This document shows positions 42,498-52,379 of a DNA stretch of 64,000 nucleotides, one piece after another. Source of the stretch: Amycolatopsis palatopharyngis (GTDB taxonomy: Bacteria > Actinomycetota > Actinomycetes > Mycobacteriales > Pseudonocardiaceae); the NCBI RefSeq assembly GCF_003385185.1, contig NZ_PQHZ01000012.1:62001-126000 (forward strand), given 5' to 3'. Each line of letters starts with the position of its first letter. Position 1 is the first letter of the stretch. The position numbers were made by a program, and so were the translations under genes. The notes below the pieces were generated by a model that did not search any database, was not told the origin of the DNA, and was given only the letters and a program-made list of their open reading frames with translations.

Positions 42498-43184
42498 TCA
42501 GAGGTTTTTGATCAACAGGATCGAGTCGTCGGGATCAAATGCCCGCTCAGAAAGATCGTCGAGCACCTGCCTGGCGATGGCGACCTCGGCCTCCTTCTCG
42601 ACAAGCACCGATCCCAGTATGTGCTCGACGTAAGCCACGTCGTGCTCAGCTGGGTCAGGAAAGCTAGCTACGATCACCGCGCCGTTCTGGCCCGGATAAG
42701 CCCCGTGCGACTCCGGGACGACCTGGACGGTCACGTTGGGCAGGCTGGCTCGCTCTGCGATGACACGCAACTGTTCGCGATGCGCTTGTCCTGTACAGAC
42801 CGGTCGCCGTAGGGCCGACTCGTCGATGATCGCGTGCAGGGTCAGCAATGGGTCTTCCAGCAACCTGCGTTGTCGACGGAGCCGGATGGTGACGAATCCG
42901 CGATCATCAATCCCGTAGGAATGCCACCAGCCCTTCTCCTTCGCCCGGTGGTATAGGTCGAGGTATTCGTCCCAGTCCGACAGCACGACCCCGTACACGT
43001 CGAGCATGGCCAGGAACTCGTGGTACCCCGGAACCTGGCCCTGCTCGATCCGGCTCATCTTGGGCTCGGAGAACAGCAGCTTCGCCCCGGCCTCGCGTTG
43101 GGTGAAACCGACTTCCTCACGCAAAGAGCGCAGGGTGCGGCCGAGTTTGCGCGCATGGAAGTTCGGTTTGGGCGCCTCACCCAC
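42498..43184 (-). CDS. XRE-family Scr1-type regulator with internal deletion
   Basis: A 228-residue protein from GTG 43184, against about 285 usually. The Cro/C1 helix-turn-helix is present (FTQREAGAKLLFSEPKMSRIEQGQ), as are KGWWHSYGIDDRGFV and the second half of DUF5753 (LHAIIDESALRRPV, VTVQVVPESHGAYPG, VAYVEHILGSVLVE). The usual segment between them with the PGLLQTxxYARA signature is missing: RGFV is followed directly by TIRLRRQRRLL. This is an in-frame loss of about 50 residues. With its frameshifted DUF397 partner next door, the pair seems to be decaying, though this frame itself is open. Confidence 0.82.
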   Translation of the reverse strand: MGEAPKPNFHARKLGRTLRSLREEVGFTQREAGAKLLFSEPKMSRIEQGQVPGYHEFLAMLDVYGVVLSDWDEYLDLYHRAKEKGWWHSYGIDDRGFVTIRLRRQRRLLEDPLLTLHAIIDESALRRPVCTGQAHREQLRVIAERASLPNVTVQVVPESHGAYPGQNGAVIVASFPDPAEHDVAYVEHILGSVLVEKEAEVAIARQVLDDLSERAFDPDDSILLIKNL

Positions 43185-43249
43185 TGCTGGTCACCCCCGG
43201 AGTCCGTTCGAACACGGATAGTAAGACCGAGACCTGGGCGGTGAAACTT

Positions 43250-44659
43250 TCAGCGCAGTGGCACGTGCTGGACCGCGTTGATGGCGGCGCCCAGGTTGTC
43301 CACCTCGAGCGCACGGATGCCATCGGGGAGCGGGCCTGGGTCCGGCGGGACGATCGCGTGGGTGAAGCCCATCCGAACGGCCTCCGCCAACCTCCTGCCG
43401 ACGCCGGTGACCCTGCGGATCTCCCCGGCGAGCCCCACCTCGCCGATCGCCACCAGCCGCGGCGACAGTGCGATGTCACCCGCTCCCGACCAGACGGCCA
43501 GTGCCACCGCGAGGTCGATCGCGGGTTCGGTGATCTTCATTCCGCCGACCGTCGCCGCGTAGACGTCCTGCTCGCCGAACTTCAGCTTTCCCCGCTTCTC
43601 CAGTACGGCCAGCACCATGCCGACCCTGGCCGAGTCGAGTCCGCTGACCGCACGCCGCGGCTGCGGCAGGCTCGACTTCGCCACCAGCGCCTGCACCTCG
43701 GCCAGCAGCGGGCGTTTGCCCTCCACCGTGACCGTGATGGCCGTTCCCGGCACGGCCTCGGCGTGCCGGTTCAGGAACAACCCGGACGGGTCGGGCACGC
43801 CCACGATGCCCTCGTCGCGCAGTTCGAAACAGCCGATCTCGTCGGCAGCGCCGAACCGGTTCTTCACCCCGCGCACCATTCGCAGGGTCGAATGCCGGTC
43901 ACCCTCGAAGTGCAACACGACGTCCACGAGGTGTTCCAGAACTCGCGGACCGGCCACCGAGCCGTCTTTGGTCACGTGTCCCACCAGCAACACGGGCAGC
44001 CCGCGCTCCTTTGCCAGCGCCACCAACCCCGCGGTGACCGCCCGGACCTGCGTAACCCCGCCGGGAGCCGAATCGGCCAGCGGGGAAGCCATGGTCTGCA
44101 CGGAGTCGACGATCAGCACGCCGGGCTTGACGTCGTCCACATGCGCGAGCACGGCCGAGAGATCGCTCTCGGCCGCGAGGTACATCTGGTCGTGCAAGTT
44201 GCCGGTGCGTTCGGCGCGCAACCGCACCTGACCTGCGGACTCCTCACCGGTGACGTACAGCGAGGGCCCGAACTCGCCGTCCTGCCGCAGGTCCCGGCGG
44301 CGCGACCGCGGCTCCTCGCCCGCCGCCCAGCGGTAGGCGACCTCGAGCAGCAGTGTCGACTTGCCGACCCCGGGCTCCCCTGCCAGCAACACCACGGCGC
44401 CGGGAACGAGCCCACCACCAAGGACCCGGTCCAACTCGGGGACCCCGGTGCTCCGCGCCCTCGCGGCCTCGACGTCGACCTCACCGATCGGCCGCGCCGG
44501 TGCGCTCGGCGCCCCTGCCGCGACCCTGGCTATCGCCGGCCGCGCGTCGCCACGTTCCTCGATGGTTCCCCAGCCGTGGCACTCCGGGCAGCGCCCGACC
44601 CACTTGGCGACCTCGTAACCGCACTCGCCGCAGCGGTACGTCGTCCCCTTCTTCGCCAT
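43250..44659 (-). CDS. radA: DNA repair protein RadA (Sms)
   Basis: A 469-residue protein. The N-terminal zinc finger has Cys10, Cys13, Cys24 and Cys27 ([20 protein letters not shown]). The RecA-like ATPase follows with Walker [27 protein letters not shown] as Walker B region and the RadA-specific VKNRFG motif near residue 265. The C-terminal Lon-like domain ends with [19 protein letters not shown]. RadA drives branch migration in recombination. In mycobacteria disA follows radA; here a decayed XRE/DUF397 pair follows instead. Confidence 0.97.
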   Translation of the reverse strand: MAKKGTTYRCGECGYEVAKWVGRCPECHGWGTIEERGDARPAIARVAAGAPSAPARPIGEVDVEAARARSTGVPELDRVLGGGLVPGAVVLLAGEPGVGKSTLLLEVAYRWAAGEEPRSRRRDLRQDGEFGPSLYVTGEESAGQVRLRAERTGNLHDQMYLAAESDLSAVLAHVDDVKPGVLIVDSVQTMASPLADSAPGGVTQVRAVTAGLVALAKERGLPVLLVGHVTKDGSVAGPRVLEHLVDVVLHFEGDRHSTLRMVRGVKNRFGAADEIGCFELRDEGIVGVPDPSGLFLNRHAEAVPGTAITVTVEGKRPLLAEVQALVAKSSLPQPRRAVSGLDSARVGMVLAVLEKRGKLKFGEQDVYAATVGGMKITEPAIDLAVALAVWSGAGDIALSPRLVAIGEVGLAGEIRRVTGVGRRLAEAVRMGFTHAIVPPDPGPLPDGIRALEVDNLGAAINAVQHVPLR

Positions 44660-44698
44660 GGATCAGACGCTAGTCACCGGGTCCGACAACACGCCCTG

Positions 44699-45373
44699 TC
44701 AGTGACCGCCCTCGGACTCCCCGTGCTCCACATCGGCGACGCGCGGGTGCGCCGGAGCGGTGATGGGGATGTCCAGGGTGGCGGAACCTGCGTTCTTGAA
44801 CGTGAGAGTCACCGTGATGCTCTGACCCGGCCAGACCTCCCTGACCAGCTGCTCCAGCACGATCGAGGCGTGGCCGTTCCCCGGGGATTCCCCGCCGGAC
44901 GGCGCGAGGGCGGTGGAGCCGGAATCGGTCTCGGTGGGCGGGTCCACCAACGCCGCGGCCTCGCCGTACTCCGGCTGGCCGACCGCCAAAATGCTGCCGG
45001 CCACGATCCGGCGATCACCCTGCACGGCCACGCTGCCCGCGGCGTCGGAGGTCACCGAGAGTAGTTCGTCGTCGACGTCGCCCTCGTTCACGATGACGAG
45101 CTCGACCGGGATCTGCGAACCGGCGGGGAAGTAGCGGACGGGCTGGCCGGAATCGGTGGTCGCACCGGGCACGGGCTCGGGGAAGGCAAGTTCGGCGTCG
45201 CGGACGGCGATCTTGCCGACGTCGGCCTTCGCGCCGTTGATCGCGGCCTCCTGCGAGTCGGTCTGGGTGATCTGCCCGGCACCGCATCCAGCGATGAACA
45301 GGACGGCACCGAGACCGGCCACGACCGAGCTCATCTTGCGCAAGCCCAGCGCGCGACGATTCTGCTGCCTCAC
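44699..45373 (-). CDS. LpqE-like lipoprotein
   Basis: A 224-residue protein from GTG 45373 (ATG 45334 is an alternative). The membrane-anchor signal ends in FIAGC, a lipobox with Cys30. The mature part is beta-rich with two repeats of a bacterial Ig-like type (PVELVIVNEGDVDDELLSV; ITVTLTFKNAGSATLDIPI). It ends in a His-containing tail (HPRVADVEHGESEGGH). Its position beside radA and divergent from carD equals that of mycobacterial lpqE. Function is unknown; the fold resembles copper-chaperone-like DUF461 proteins. Confidence 0.85.
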   Translation of the reverse strand: MRQQNRRALGLRKMSSVVAGLGAVLFIAGCGAGQITQTDSQEAAINGAKADVGKIAVRDAELAFPEPVPGATTDSGQPVRYFPAGSQIPVELVIVNEGDVDDELLSVTSDAAGSVAVQGDRRIVAGSILAVGQPEYGEAAALVDPPTETDSGSTALAPSGGESPGNGHASIVLEQLVREVWPGQSITVTLTFKNAGSATLDIPITAPAHPRVADVEHGESEGGH

Positions 45374-45681
45374 GGTCTTCAGCCCTTCCTAGCTACTTAT
45401 GTACCTGCTCGCGAAGGGTAGCCGGACGGCCGATCACCTCCGGCACGTGGTCGTCATTGTGGCGACCGTCGCGGGAATTGTGAGATCAAATGGTCCATAG
45501 TGGATTGCAAGATCAACGGCAGACTGATTCGCCGCCACCTGCGTGAGTATGGGTAACGCGGGTTTGTCAACCCCCATCCAGAGCAGCATTAGGCCACTGA
45601 CCTGCAAGGACGATCCCGGGGCGCTAGGTGCGCACTCTCGTCGCGTGCTAAGCTGGATACAGCGAAAGGGGCAGAGGACAC
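45374..45681. promoter_or_regulatory. Divergent promoter region of lpqE-like and carD
   Basis: This 308-base gap holds no gene. TGCTAAGCT at about 45647 resembles an extended -10 box for carD, about 30 bases before its ATG. AGAGGAC before the ATG is the ribosome site. I see no clear operator. Confidence 0.45.
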
Positions 45682-46173
45682 ATGGTTTTCAAGGTCGGAG
45701 AGACCGTCGTCTACCCGCACCACGGTGCCGCACTCATCGAAGCAATCGAGACCCGCGTGATCAAGGGCGAGGAGAAGAAGTACCTCGTCCTCAAAGTCGC
45801 GCAGGGGGACCTGACGGTCCGCGTGCCTGCTGACAACGCCGAGATCGTCGGCGTACGTGATGTCGTTGGCCAGGACGGTCTGAACCGCGTTTTCGACGTG
45901 CTGCGTGCTCCCCACACCGACGAGCCCACGAACTGGTCTCGCCGGTACAAGGCCAACCTCGAGAAGCTCGCCTCCGGCGATGTGAACAAGGTGGCCGAAG
46001 TGGTGCGCGACCTCTGGCGGCGAGAGAAGGACCGCGGCCTGTCCGCTGGTGAGAAGCGGATGCTGGCCAAGGCGCGACAGATACTGGTGAGCGAGCTCGC
46101 ACTCGCCGAGGGCACTGATGAAGGCAAGGCCGAAGTGCTGCTCGACGAGGTTCTGGAAACCGCAACAGTCTGA
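45682..46173 (+). CDS. carD: RNA polymerase-binding transcription factor CarD
   Basis: A 163-residue protein, nearly identical in layout to mycobacterial CarD. Residues 1-60 form the Tudor-like RNA polymerase beta-lobe binding domain ([20 protein letters not shown]). The helical C-terminal DNA-binding domain carries Trp85 ([13 protein letters not shown]), the residue that wedges into the upstream edge of the transcription bubble. CarD stabilises the open complex, especially at rRNA promoters, and is essential in mycobacteria. It leads the ispD-like/ispF genes. Confidence 0.98.
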   Translation: MVFKVGETVVYPHHGAALIEAIETRVIKGEEKKYLVLKVAQGDLTVRVPADNAEIVGVRDVVGQDGLNRVFDVLRAPHTDEPTNWSRRYKANLEKLASGDVNKVAEVVRDLWRREKDRGLSAGEKRMLAKARQILVSELALAEGTDEGKAEVLLDEVLETATV

Positions 46174-46216
46174 TTCGCAGGCTTCGAGACACCGCGAAGT
46201 ATCGGCGAACAGACAG

Positions 46217-46930
46217 GTGAGGGCTGCGCAGAACTGCGACAACACTGTCGTCGCGCTGGTCCCTTACGACAACAGGGATGCTCGGTCCCCGGCCGTGGAG
46301 CCAGCTCCGCTGGCCCACGTTCGGGGCGAACCCGTACTGGTCCACACCCTTCGGGGCCTGCTCGGCTCGGAAGTGGTGGACCGGGTGATCCTGGCGGTCC
46401 CCCCGGAGCTCTCGCCCGGGCACTCGGCCTATGCCGAGTGCATCGAGGCGCTCGGACCCGGCGCTGCCCGCCTGACACAGCTCTACTGCGGCGCCGGCCG
46501 CACCAACGCGGTGCGGTCGGCGTTTGCCGCACACTCACTTGACGAGGCCGAGGTCGTGCTCGTACACGACGCCACCCGGCCATTCGTCCCGCCTTCCGTA
46601 TTTCGATCGGTAGTCGCCGCCGTGCGCGCGGGCGCCCCCTCCGTGGTTCCCGTGCAGGACGTCACCGACACCATCAAGGTCGTCGGCGACGACGGAACCG
46701 TACTGTCCACCCACGACCGCTCCGGCCTGCGCGCGGTACAGGGCCCCCACGGCTTCGCGACGGCGACACTGCGACGGCTGGTCGTCCAGGGCGGTCCCGG
46801 GCTGGACGAGACGGTGTCCGACGCCACAGTCGTCGCCGGCCATCCCAATGCCATCCGGCTGCGCACATCGTTCGACATCACCGTCGCCGAGGCACTACTC
46901 GCGGGCGACCAGGCCGGAGGACAGCAGTGA
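46217..46930 (+). CDS. IspD-like cytidylyltransferase with degenerate CTP-binding loop
   Basis: GTG 46217 starts 237 residues with a weak ribosome site. Position and overall pattern are those of IspD (2-C-methylerythritol 4-phosphate cytidylyltransferase): [57 protein letters not shown] and DRSGLRAVQ are conserved. But the N-terminal PAAGxGxRxG...PK loop is replaced by [19 protein letters not shown], which lacks the Gly-rich turn, the Arg and the Lys. QTPQ is QGPH, TDDA is shortened to SDA, and the late Lys is Arg. The GTGA overlap with ispF shows the gene is still translated in the operon. It may be inactive or changed in substrate. Confidence 0.8.
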   Translation: MRAAQNCDNTVVALVPYDNRDARSPAVEPAPLAHVRGEPVLVHTLRGLLGSEVVDRVILAVPPELSPGHSAYAECIEALGPGAARLTQLYCGAGRTNAVRSAFAAHSLDEAEVVLVHDATRPFVPPSVFRSVVAAVRAGAPSVVPVQDVTDTIKVVGDDGTVLSTHDRSGLRAVQGPHGFATATLRRLVVQGGPGLDETVSDATVVAGHPNAIRLRTSFDITVAEALLAGDQAGGQQ

Positions 46931-47412
46931 GAATCGGACAGGGCGTGGACGTCCACCCCGTGGAGACAGGCAGGCCGTGCTGGATCGCCGGTCTGTTGTG
47001 GCCCGAAGTGGACGGCTGCGCCGGGCACTCCGACGGCGACGTCGCCGCGCACGCGCTCTGCGACGCGCTGCTGTCGGCCGCGGGTCTCGGCGACCTCGGT
47101 GCCGTTTTCGGTACCGGCGATCCGCGCTGGGCCGGCGCACACGGGGCGGAGTTGCTCACCGAAACACGGCGGCGCGTCGAGGCGGCCGGCTATCGCGTGG
47201 GCAACGCCGTCGTGCAGGTGATCGGTAACGCACCACGTATCGGCACCCGCCGCGAGGAGGCACAGCGGACGCTGGGCCTGGCCGTGGGCGGACCGGTGAG
47301 CGTGTCCGGCACGACCAGCGACGGGCTGGGCCTAACCGGCCGGGGTGAGGGCATCGCCGCCGTGGCGACGGCCCTGCTGTTCCCGCTGGACGCGAACGCG
47401 ACAGCGGATTGA
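46927..47412 (+). CDS. ispF: 2-C-methyl-D-erythritol 2,4-cyclodiphosphate synthase
   Basis: A 161-residue protein from GTG 46927, overlapping the previous stop. The metal ligands are present: Asp8 and His10 (GVDVH) and His34 ([17 protein letters not shown]). [19 protein letters not shown] is the C-terminal signature, and VIGNAPRIG matches the mycobacterial form of the nucleotide-binding loop. It catalyses cyclisation of the CDP-ME 2-phosphate to MEcPP in the MEP isoprenoid pathway. It looks functional in contrast to its IspD-like neighbour. Confidence 0.95.
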   Translation: MRIGQGVDVHPVETGRPCWIAGLLWPEVDGCAGHSDGDVAAHALCDALLSAAGLGDLGAVFGTGDPRWAGAHGAELLTETRRRVEAAGYRVGNAVVQVIGNAPRIGTRREEAQRTLGLAVGGPVSVSGTTSDGLGLTGRGEGIAAVATALLFPLDANATAD

Positions 47413-47470
47413 TCGCCGGCCTCGCGCCCTGACCGTGAGGTTCGATGAAGCCGTGCGCGGGCCTGCTCAG

Positions 47471-47533
47471 GATGTCCCCAATGTGGCATTGGGGACGTTG
47501 TAGTTCCCCAAAGCCACATTGGGGAACTACAAC
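47471..47533. repeat. Intergenic palindromic repeat, family 1 (copy B)
   Basis: Two hairpins in tandem. GTCCCCAATG (47474... arm) pairs with CATTGGGGAC over TGG. Then GTTGTAGTTCCCCAA pairs perfectly with TTGGGGAACTACAAC over a seven-base loop. The two halves also match each other in inverted orientation (18 of 19 bases). It is closely similar to copy A near 9.15 kb and lies between ispF and the HAD gene. Confidence 0.85.
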
Positions 47534-47566
47534 GCCCCCGAAGCGCAACCACGTAGTGTTTGGGGC

Positions 47567-48253
47567 GTGACCATCGAGGCTGTTCTTTTCGACTTCTCCG
47601 GCACGTTGTTCCGTCTCGAGCAGGACGAGACGTGGTTGGACCACCTCACCGACGCGGGCGGCGACCCGCTGGACGTGGAGGCGCAGACCGAGCTGATGCG
47701 GCGGATGACCGCGCCGGTGGGCCAGGTCGTCGACCTCTCCGCGGAGCACCAGCACGCCTGGGAGAACCGCGACCTCGATCCGGACCTGCACCGCAAGGTC
47801 TACCTCGAGGTGCTGCGCCAGTCCGGGGTGCCGCAGGTCGAGCAGGCGAAAGCCCTCTACGACCGGCTGATCGACCCCAGCCAGTGGACGCCGTACCCGG
47901 ACACGGCGGACGTACTGAAAGGTTGCGCGGACCGGGGACTGCCCGTCGGCGTGCTCAGCAATATCGCGTTCGACATCCGGCCCGCGTTCATCGAGCGCGG
48001 GCTCGACGCGTTCGTCCAGGAGTTCGTGCTGTCCTTCGAGGTCGCGGCGATCAAACCGGACCTGGCGATCTTCCGTACTGCGCTGGAGCGGCTTGGCGCC
48101 TCGGCCGAGCGGACACTGATGGTCGGCGACAGCGCCGAGGCCGACGGCGCCGCCGTGGAACTCGGGTGCGCGTTTGCCCTGGTCGAGCCGTCACCCACCA
48201 CCGAACGGCAGGACGGCCTGCTCGCCGCACTGCGGGCGCACGACGTCCTCTAG
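47567..48253 (+). CDS. HAD-family hydrolase with Ser in motif I
   Basis: GTG 47567 starts 228 residues; the frame is open to 47519 but runs into a repeat. Motif I is LFDFSGTLF with nucleophile Asp9 and Ser11 where phosphatases have Asp. Motif II is GVLSNIAFD, the Lys is in IKPDLAIF and motif IV is MVGDSAEADGAAV. The helical cap lies at about 20-90. The missing second Asp is seen in some HAD groups that are not simple phosphatases, so the reaction is open. The gene sits between ispF and cysS in a conserved block but is not part of the mycobacterial order. Confidence 0.85.
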   Translation: MTIEAVLFDFSGTLFRLEQDETWLDHLTDAGGDPLDVEAQTELMRRMTAPVGQVVDLSAEHQHAWENRDLDPDLHRKVYLEVLRQSGVPQVEQAKALYDRLIDPSQWTPYPDTADVLKGCADRGLPVGVLSNIAFDIRPAFIERGLDAFVQEFVLSFEVAAIKPDLAIFRTALERLGASAERTLMVGDSAEADGAAVELGCAFALVEPSPTTERQDGLLAALRAHDVL

Positions 48254-48299
48254 CTGGCCTTCACTGCGTCCCGGCTGAGGTGACCCGTACCATTTCAGG

Positions 48300-49688
48300 G
48301 TGGTCCTACACCTATACGACACCGCGGCCAGGGACGTGCGGGAGTTTCACCCCGCTCGCAGTGGAACGGCGTCCATGTACGTGTGTGGTGCCACGGTGCA
48401 GGGAATTCCGCACATCGGACACATCCGGGGTGCACTCAACTACGACGTGCTGCGCCGGTGGCTTATCCACAGTGGACTCGACGTGCTCATGGTGCGCAAT
48501 GTCACCGACATCGATGACAAGATCCTGGACAAGGCCGAAGCCGCGGAGAGGCCGTGGTGGGAGTGGGCCGCGACCCACGAGCGCGCGTTCGAGGACGCCT
48601 ACGAGGTGCTCGGCTGCCTGCCACCGTCGATCGCGCCGAGGGCGACCGGTCACATCACCCAGATGATCGAGCTGATGCAGCGGCTGATCGACAGCGATCA
48701 CGCCTACGCAGCCGACGGCAACGTCTATTTCTCGGTCACCTCCTTCCCGAACTACGGCGAACTGTCCGGGCAGCGGCTGGACGACGTCCAGCAGGGGGAG
48801 AACCAGGCGACCGGCAAGCGTGACCCGAGGGACTTCACGCTGTGGAAGCGGGCCAAGCCCGGCGAACCGTCCTGGCCGACGCCATGGGGTTCCGGCAGGC
48901 CCGGGTGGCACCTCGAGTGCTCGGCCATGGCCACCAACTACCTGGGGCCCGAGTTCGACATCCATGGCGGCGGGGTCGATCTGGTGTTCCCGCACCACGA
49001 GAACGAGCGCGCGCAGTCACACGCCGCCGGTGACGGCTTCGCCCGCTTCTGGCTGCACAACGCCTGGGTGACGCTCTCCGGCGAGAAGATGTCGAAGTCG
49101 CTCGGGAACACCGTGGCCATCCCCGAGATGCTGCGCCGCTACCGGCCCGTCGAGCTGAGGTACTACCTGATTCAGCCGCACTACCGCTCGACGATCGAGT
49201 ACTCCGACGACGCACTGTCCGAGTCGGCACAGGGTTACCGGCGGATCGAGCAGTTCCTGCGCAGGGTCGCCGGAACCGCGGGCGAGGTGAGTGTCGGTGA
49301 GGTGCCTGCCGACTTCGCGACCGCGCTGGACGACGACCTCGGCACCCCGCAGGCCTTCGCCGTGCTGCACAACACGGTGCGCGACGGTAACGCCGCACTG
49401 GACTCGGGCGACATCTCGAAGGCACTCGAACTGGCAACGACGGTGCGAGCGATGGTCGGCGTGCTCGGCGTCGATCCGCTGGCGCGGACCTGGACGACGG
49501 GTGTGGGCGACGACACCGGCACCCGGCAGGCACTGGGCGTGCTCGTCGAGGGACTACTCGAACAACGGCAGCAGGCGCGTGCCGATCGTGACTTCGCTCG
49601 GGCGGACGCGGTGCGGGACCAGTTGCAGAGCGCCGGGATCACGGTGGAAGACACCGCAAACGGTCCTATGTGGACTATTAAGGACTGA
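48300..49688 (+). CDS. cysS: Cysteinyl-tRNA synthetase
   Basis: A 462-residue class I synthetase from GTG 48300. The zinc ligand Cys29 lies in YVCGATV, the HIGH motif is His38-Ile-Gly-His41 (PHIGHIRG), and KMSKS lies near residue 263 ([11 protein letters not shown]). WHLECSAMA and [15 protein letters not shown] supply the other zinc ligands and the family signature. Length distinguishes it from the mycothiol enzyme MshC, which is shorter and lacks the anticodon domain. It precedes rlmB by six bases, as in mycobacteria. Confidence 0.97.
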   Translation: MVLHLYDTAARDVREFHPARSGTASMYVCGATVQGIPHIGHIRGALNYDVLRRWLIHSGLDVLMVRNVTDIDDKILDKAEAAERPWWEWAATHERAFEDAYEVLGCLPPSIAPRATGHITQMIELMQRLIDSDHAYAADGNVYFSVTSFPNYGELSGQRLDDVQQGENQATGKRDPRDFTLWKRAKPGEPSWPTPWGSGRPGWHLECSAMATNYLGPEFDIHGGGVDLVFPHHENERAQSHAAGDGFARFWLHNAWVTLSGEKMSKSLGNTVAIPEMLRRYRPVELRYYLIQPHYRSTIEYSDDALSESAQGYRRIEQFLRRVAGTAGEVSVGEVPADFATALDDDLGTPQAFAVLHNTVRDGNAALDSGDISKALELATTVRAMVGVLGVDPLARTWTTGVGDDTGTRQALGVLVEGLLEQRQQARADRDFARADAVRDQLQSAGITVEDTANGPMWTIKD

Positions 49689-49694
49689 GGAACA

Positions 49695-50651
49695 ATGGCA
49701 GGCAACTCCCGACGCCAGGGCGCGATTCGCAAACCCGGTACCAAGAAGGGGCAGGTCGTCGGCTCCGGCGGCCAGCGACGCAAGGGACTCGAAGGCAAGG
49801 GGCCGACCCCGAAGGCCGATCAGCGGCCAGGGCACCCGAAGCAGCGCAAGGCCGCGGCCGTGGCCAAGGCAGAGAAGGCCAGGAACAAGAAGGCCGAAGG
49901 ACCGGAGATCATCGCTGGGCGCAACCCTGTGGTGGAGGCGCTGCGCGCCGATGTCCCTGGTACCGCCCTATATGTGGCGCTGAACATCGACGCCGATGAC
50001 CGGGTCACCGAGGCCGTGCGGATGGCGGCGGACAAGGGCATCTCCATCCTGGAGATCCCGCGAGAGGAACTCGACCGCAAGACCGGCAAGGCGATGCACC
50101 AGGGCCTCGGCCTGCAGGTGCCGCCGTTCGACTACACGCACCCGGACGACCTGCTCACCACGGCGCAGGACTCCGGAAACGCACCGCTGCTGGTCGCGCT
50201 GGACGGGGTGACCGACCCGCGCAACCTGGGTGCGGTGATCCGTTCGGCCGCCGCGTTCGGTGCGCACGGCGTGCTGCTTCCCGAGCGCAGGAGCGCCGGG
50301 ATGACGGCGGTGGCGTGGCGGACCAGCGCGGGAACCGCGGCCAAGCTGCCGGTGGCCGTCGCGACGAACCTCACCCGGCAGCTGAAGTCGTGGGCCGCGG
50401 AAGGGCTGATGATCGTCGGCCTCGACGCGGACGGCTCGGTGGACATCGACGAGCTGAACCTGGCAGCTGATCCGCTGGTGATCGTGCTCGGTTCCGAGGG
50501 TAGAGGGCTGTCCCGGCTGGTCCGGGAGACCTGCGACGAGACGGTGTCCATTCCGATGGCGGCGGGTGTGGAGTCGCTGAACGCCTCCGTCGCGGCGGGT
50601 GTCCTGCTCGCCGAGGTGGCACGCCGCAGGCGTATGGCCGGCCGTATCTGA
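49695..50651 (+). CDS. rlmB: 23S rRNA (guanosine-2'-O)-methyltransferase RlmB (SpoU/TrmH family)
   Basis: A 318-residue protein. Residues 1-65 are a basic low-complexity tail typical of actinobacterial RlmB. The substrate-binding domain starts [15 protein letters not shown]. The SPOUT domain has motif 1 [20 protein letters not shown], motif 2 [20 protein letters not shown] and motif 3 [20 protein letters not shown], which form the SAM-binding knot. It methylates the ribose of a guanosine in 23S rRNA. It is cotranscribed with cysS. Confidence 0.95.
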   Translation: MAGNSRRQGAIRKPGTKKGQVVGSGGQRRKGLEGKGPTPKADQRPGHPKQRKAAAVAKAEKARNKKAEGPEIIAGRNPVVEALRADVPGTALYVALNIDADDRVTEAVRMAADKGISILEIPREELDRKTGKAMHQGLGLQVPPFDYTHPDDLLTTAQDSGNAPLLVALDGVTDPRNLGAVIRSAAAFGAHGVLLPERRSAGMTAVAWRTSAGTAAKLPVAVATNLTRQLKSWAAEGLMIVGLDADGSVDIDELNLAADPLVIVLGSEGRGLSRLVRETCDETVSIPMAAGVESLNASVAAGVLLAEVARRRRMAGRI

Positions 50652-50764
50652 CGCCGGACGCCGCCATGGCCGCTTCGGGGCTCGCAGCTGCCCGTAACGT
50701 GGCCATGGCGACTTTCCTGCTACTCCTCACTCCAACGGGGTAGGGCCTCGGCTAGGGTCACGAC

Positions 50765-50791
50765 GTCCTCGCCTCAACCAAAGGCGAGGAC
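50765..50791. terminator. Hairpin between rlmB and MBOAT gene
   Basis: GTCCTCGCC (50765-50773) pairs perfectly with GGCGAGGAC (50783-50791) over nine bases. It lies 114 bases after rlmB and 32 bases before the MBOAT start, so it may be a terminator or a leader structure of the next gene. Confidence 0.55.
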
Positions 50792-50822
50792 TGTAGAACG
50801 CTGACCAGGGGGCCCGTCCAGC

Positions 50823-52259
50823 ATGTCGTTCGTCTCGCCACTGTTCCTGTGGTACTTCATGCCGGCGGTACTGCTCGCCGTGCTGGTGTGCCCCAGAAGC
50901 TGGCGAAACGGCATCGTCGCAGCGGGCAGCCTGATCTTCTACGCGACCGGTGCCGGGGCGTTCACGCTGCTGCTGCTGGCCTGCATGGTGGTCAACTTCG
51001 CGGCGGGGCCGAGACTGCAGCCCGACGAATGGGACATGCGGCCGGACCAGCAGCGCCGCTGGTTGCTCATCGGCGTAATCGCCTTCGACCTGTCGATCCT
51101 GGTGGTCTGGAAGTACGCCGGGTTCGCAACCGAGCAGATCGCCTGGTTCACCCAGCAGCTCGGCGGCGATTTCCCGATCGTGCAGCTGGCGCTGCCGATC
51201 GGTATTTCCTTCTTCACCTTCCACCACATCTCCTACGTGGTGGACATCTATCGCGGCGAGCGGCAGGCACTGCGCAACCCGGTGTCGTTCGCGACGTACA
51301 TCGCGATGTTCCCGCAGCTGGCGGCCGGGCCGATCGTGCGTTACCGGGAGATCGCCGACCAGTTGCCCCAGCAGCGCCTGCACCGGCTCGACGACGTCGC
51401 CGCCGGATTCCCCCGGTTCGCGCTCGGCCTGTGCAAGAAGGCGATCATCGCCGACTCGCTGGCGCCGATGGTGGACGCGTGTTTCGCCACGCCATCCGAC
51501 GAGATGACGTTCGCGGTCGCCTGGCTCGGCGCGATCGCTTACACGCTGCAGCTCTACTTCGACTTCTCCGGCTACTCGGACATGGCCATCGGCCTCGGCC
51601 GGATGCTCGGCTTCCGGCTGCCGGAGAACTTCGCGAGGCCGTACTCCTCGGTCACCATCACCGAGTTCTGGCGGCGCTGGCATATGTCGCTTTCGCGCTG
51701 GTTCCGCGACTACGTCTACATCCCGCTCGGCGGAAACCGCGGTGGAATCGGGAAAACGTACCGCAACCTCTGCATCGTTTTCGTCCTCACCGGCCTCTGG
51801 CACGGTGCGAACTGGACCTTCCTCATGTGGGGCGTCTACCACGGCGCACTGCTCATCATCGAGCGAGCGTTCGGCTGGGAGCAGACGCCGGAGCGGCCCG
51901 GCAAACGTGCCGGAAGGCGAGTGCTGACACTGGTGCTGGTGATCTTCGGCTGGGTCCTGTTCCGCTCCCCCGACCTCGGTCAGGCCCTGACGATGATCGG
52001 GCACATGCTGCTGCCGGACTTCGGCGGGCTGACCGACGTCGTGGAGTCCGCGCTGACCAACCAGCGCCTGGTGCTCCTGCTGGCGGCCCTCGCGGTCTTC
52101 GCACTACCGGCGCACCCGGTGACCGGGCCGATGCTGGAGTCCTCGCGAACCAACTCCGCGACCGTACTGCGCGTCGGCGTGATGACCGTCGGCCTGTTCT
52201 ACGCCGCCGTCCTCGTCGCCACGGGCACGTTCAGCCCGTTCCTGTACTACCAGTTCTAG
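50823..52259 (+). CDS. MBOAT-family O-acyltransferase (AlgI-like)
   Basis: A 478-residue integral membrane protein with about ten to twelve helices. The AlgI-group signature is clear: LPIGISFFTFHHISYVVDIY, FPQLAAGPIVRY, YFDFSGYSDMAIGLGRMLGF, WRRWHMSLSRWFRDYVYIPLGG and the catalytic His region GLWHGANWTF (about residue 325). These proteins move acyl groups across or at the membrane onto polysaccharides, teichoic acids or other glycans. The usual extracytoplasmic SGNH/AlgJ partner is not adjacent. The gene seems to stand alone. Confidence 0.93.
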   Translation: MSFVSPLFLWYFMPAVLLAVLVCPRSWRNGIVAAGSLIFYATGAGAFTLLLLACMVVNFAAGPRLQPDEWDMRPDQQRRWLLIGVIAFDLSILVVWKYAGFATEQIAWFTQQLGGDFPIVQLALPIGISFFTFHHISYVVDIYRGERQALRNPVSFATYIAMFPQLAAGPIVRYREIADQLPQQRLHRLDDVAAGFPRFALGLCKKAIIADSLAPMVDACFATPSDEMTFAVAWLGAIAYTLQLYFDFSGYSDMAIGLGRMLGFRLPENFARPYSSVTITEFWRRWHMSLSRWFRDYVYIPLGGNRGGIGKTYRNLCIVFVLTGLWHGANWTFLMWGVYHGALLIIERAFGWEQTPERPGKRAGRRVLTLVLVIFGWVLFRSPDLGQALTMIGHMLLPDFGGLTDVVESALTNQRLVLLLAALAVFALPAHPVTGPMLESSRTNSATVLRVGVMTVGLFYAAVLVATGTFSPFLYYQF

Positions 52260-52379
52260 AGCCAGGCCGATCTGCCGGGAATCGTCCCAGCGAAACCGTC
52301 AGGCGCGGCACGACTCGAATGTTGTCCAATGTAGACAGACAACGATGTTGTTCTGCCACACTGGGAAAGTGACCCGGGT

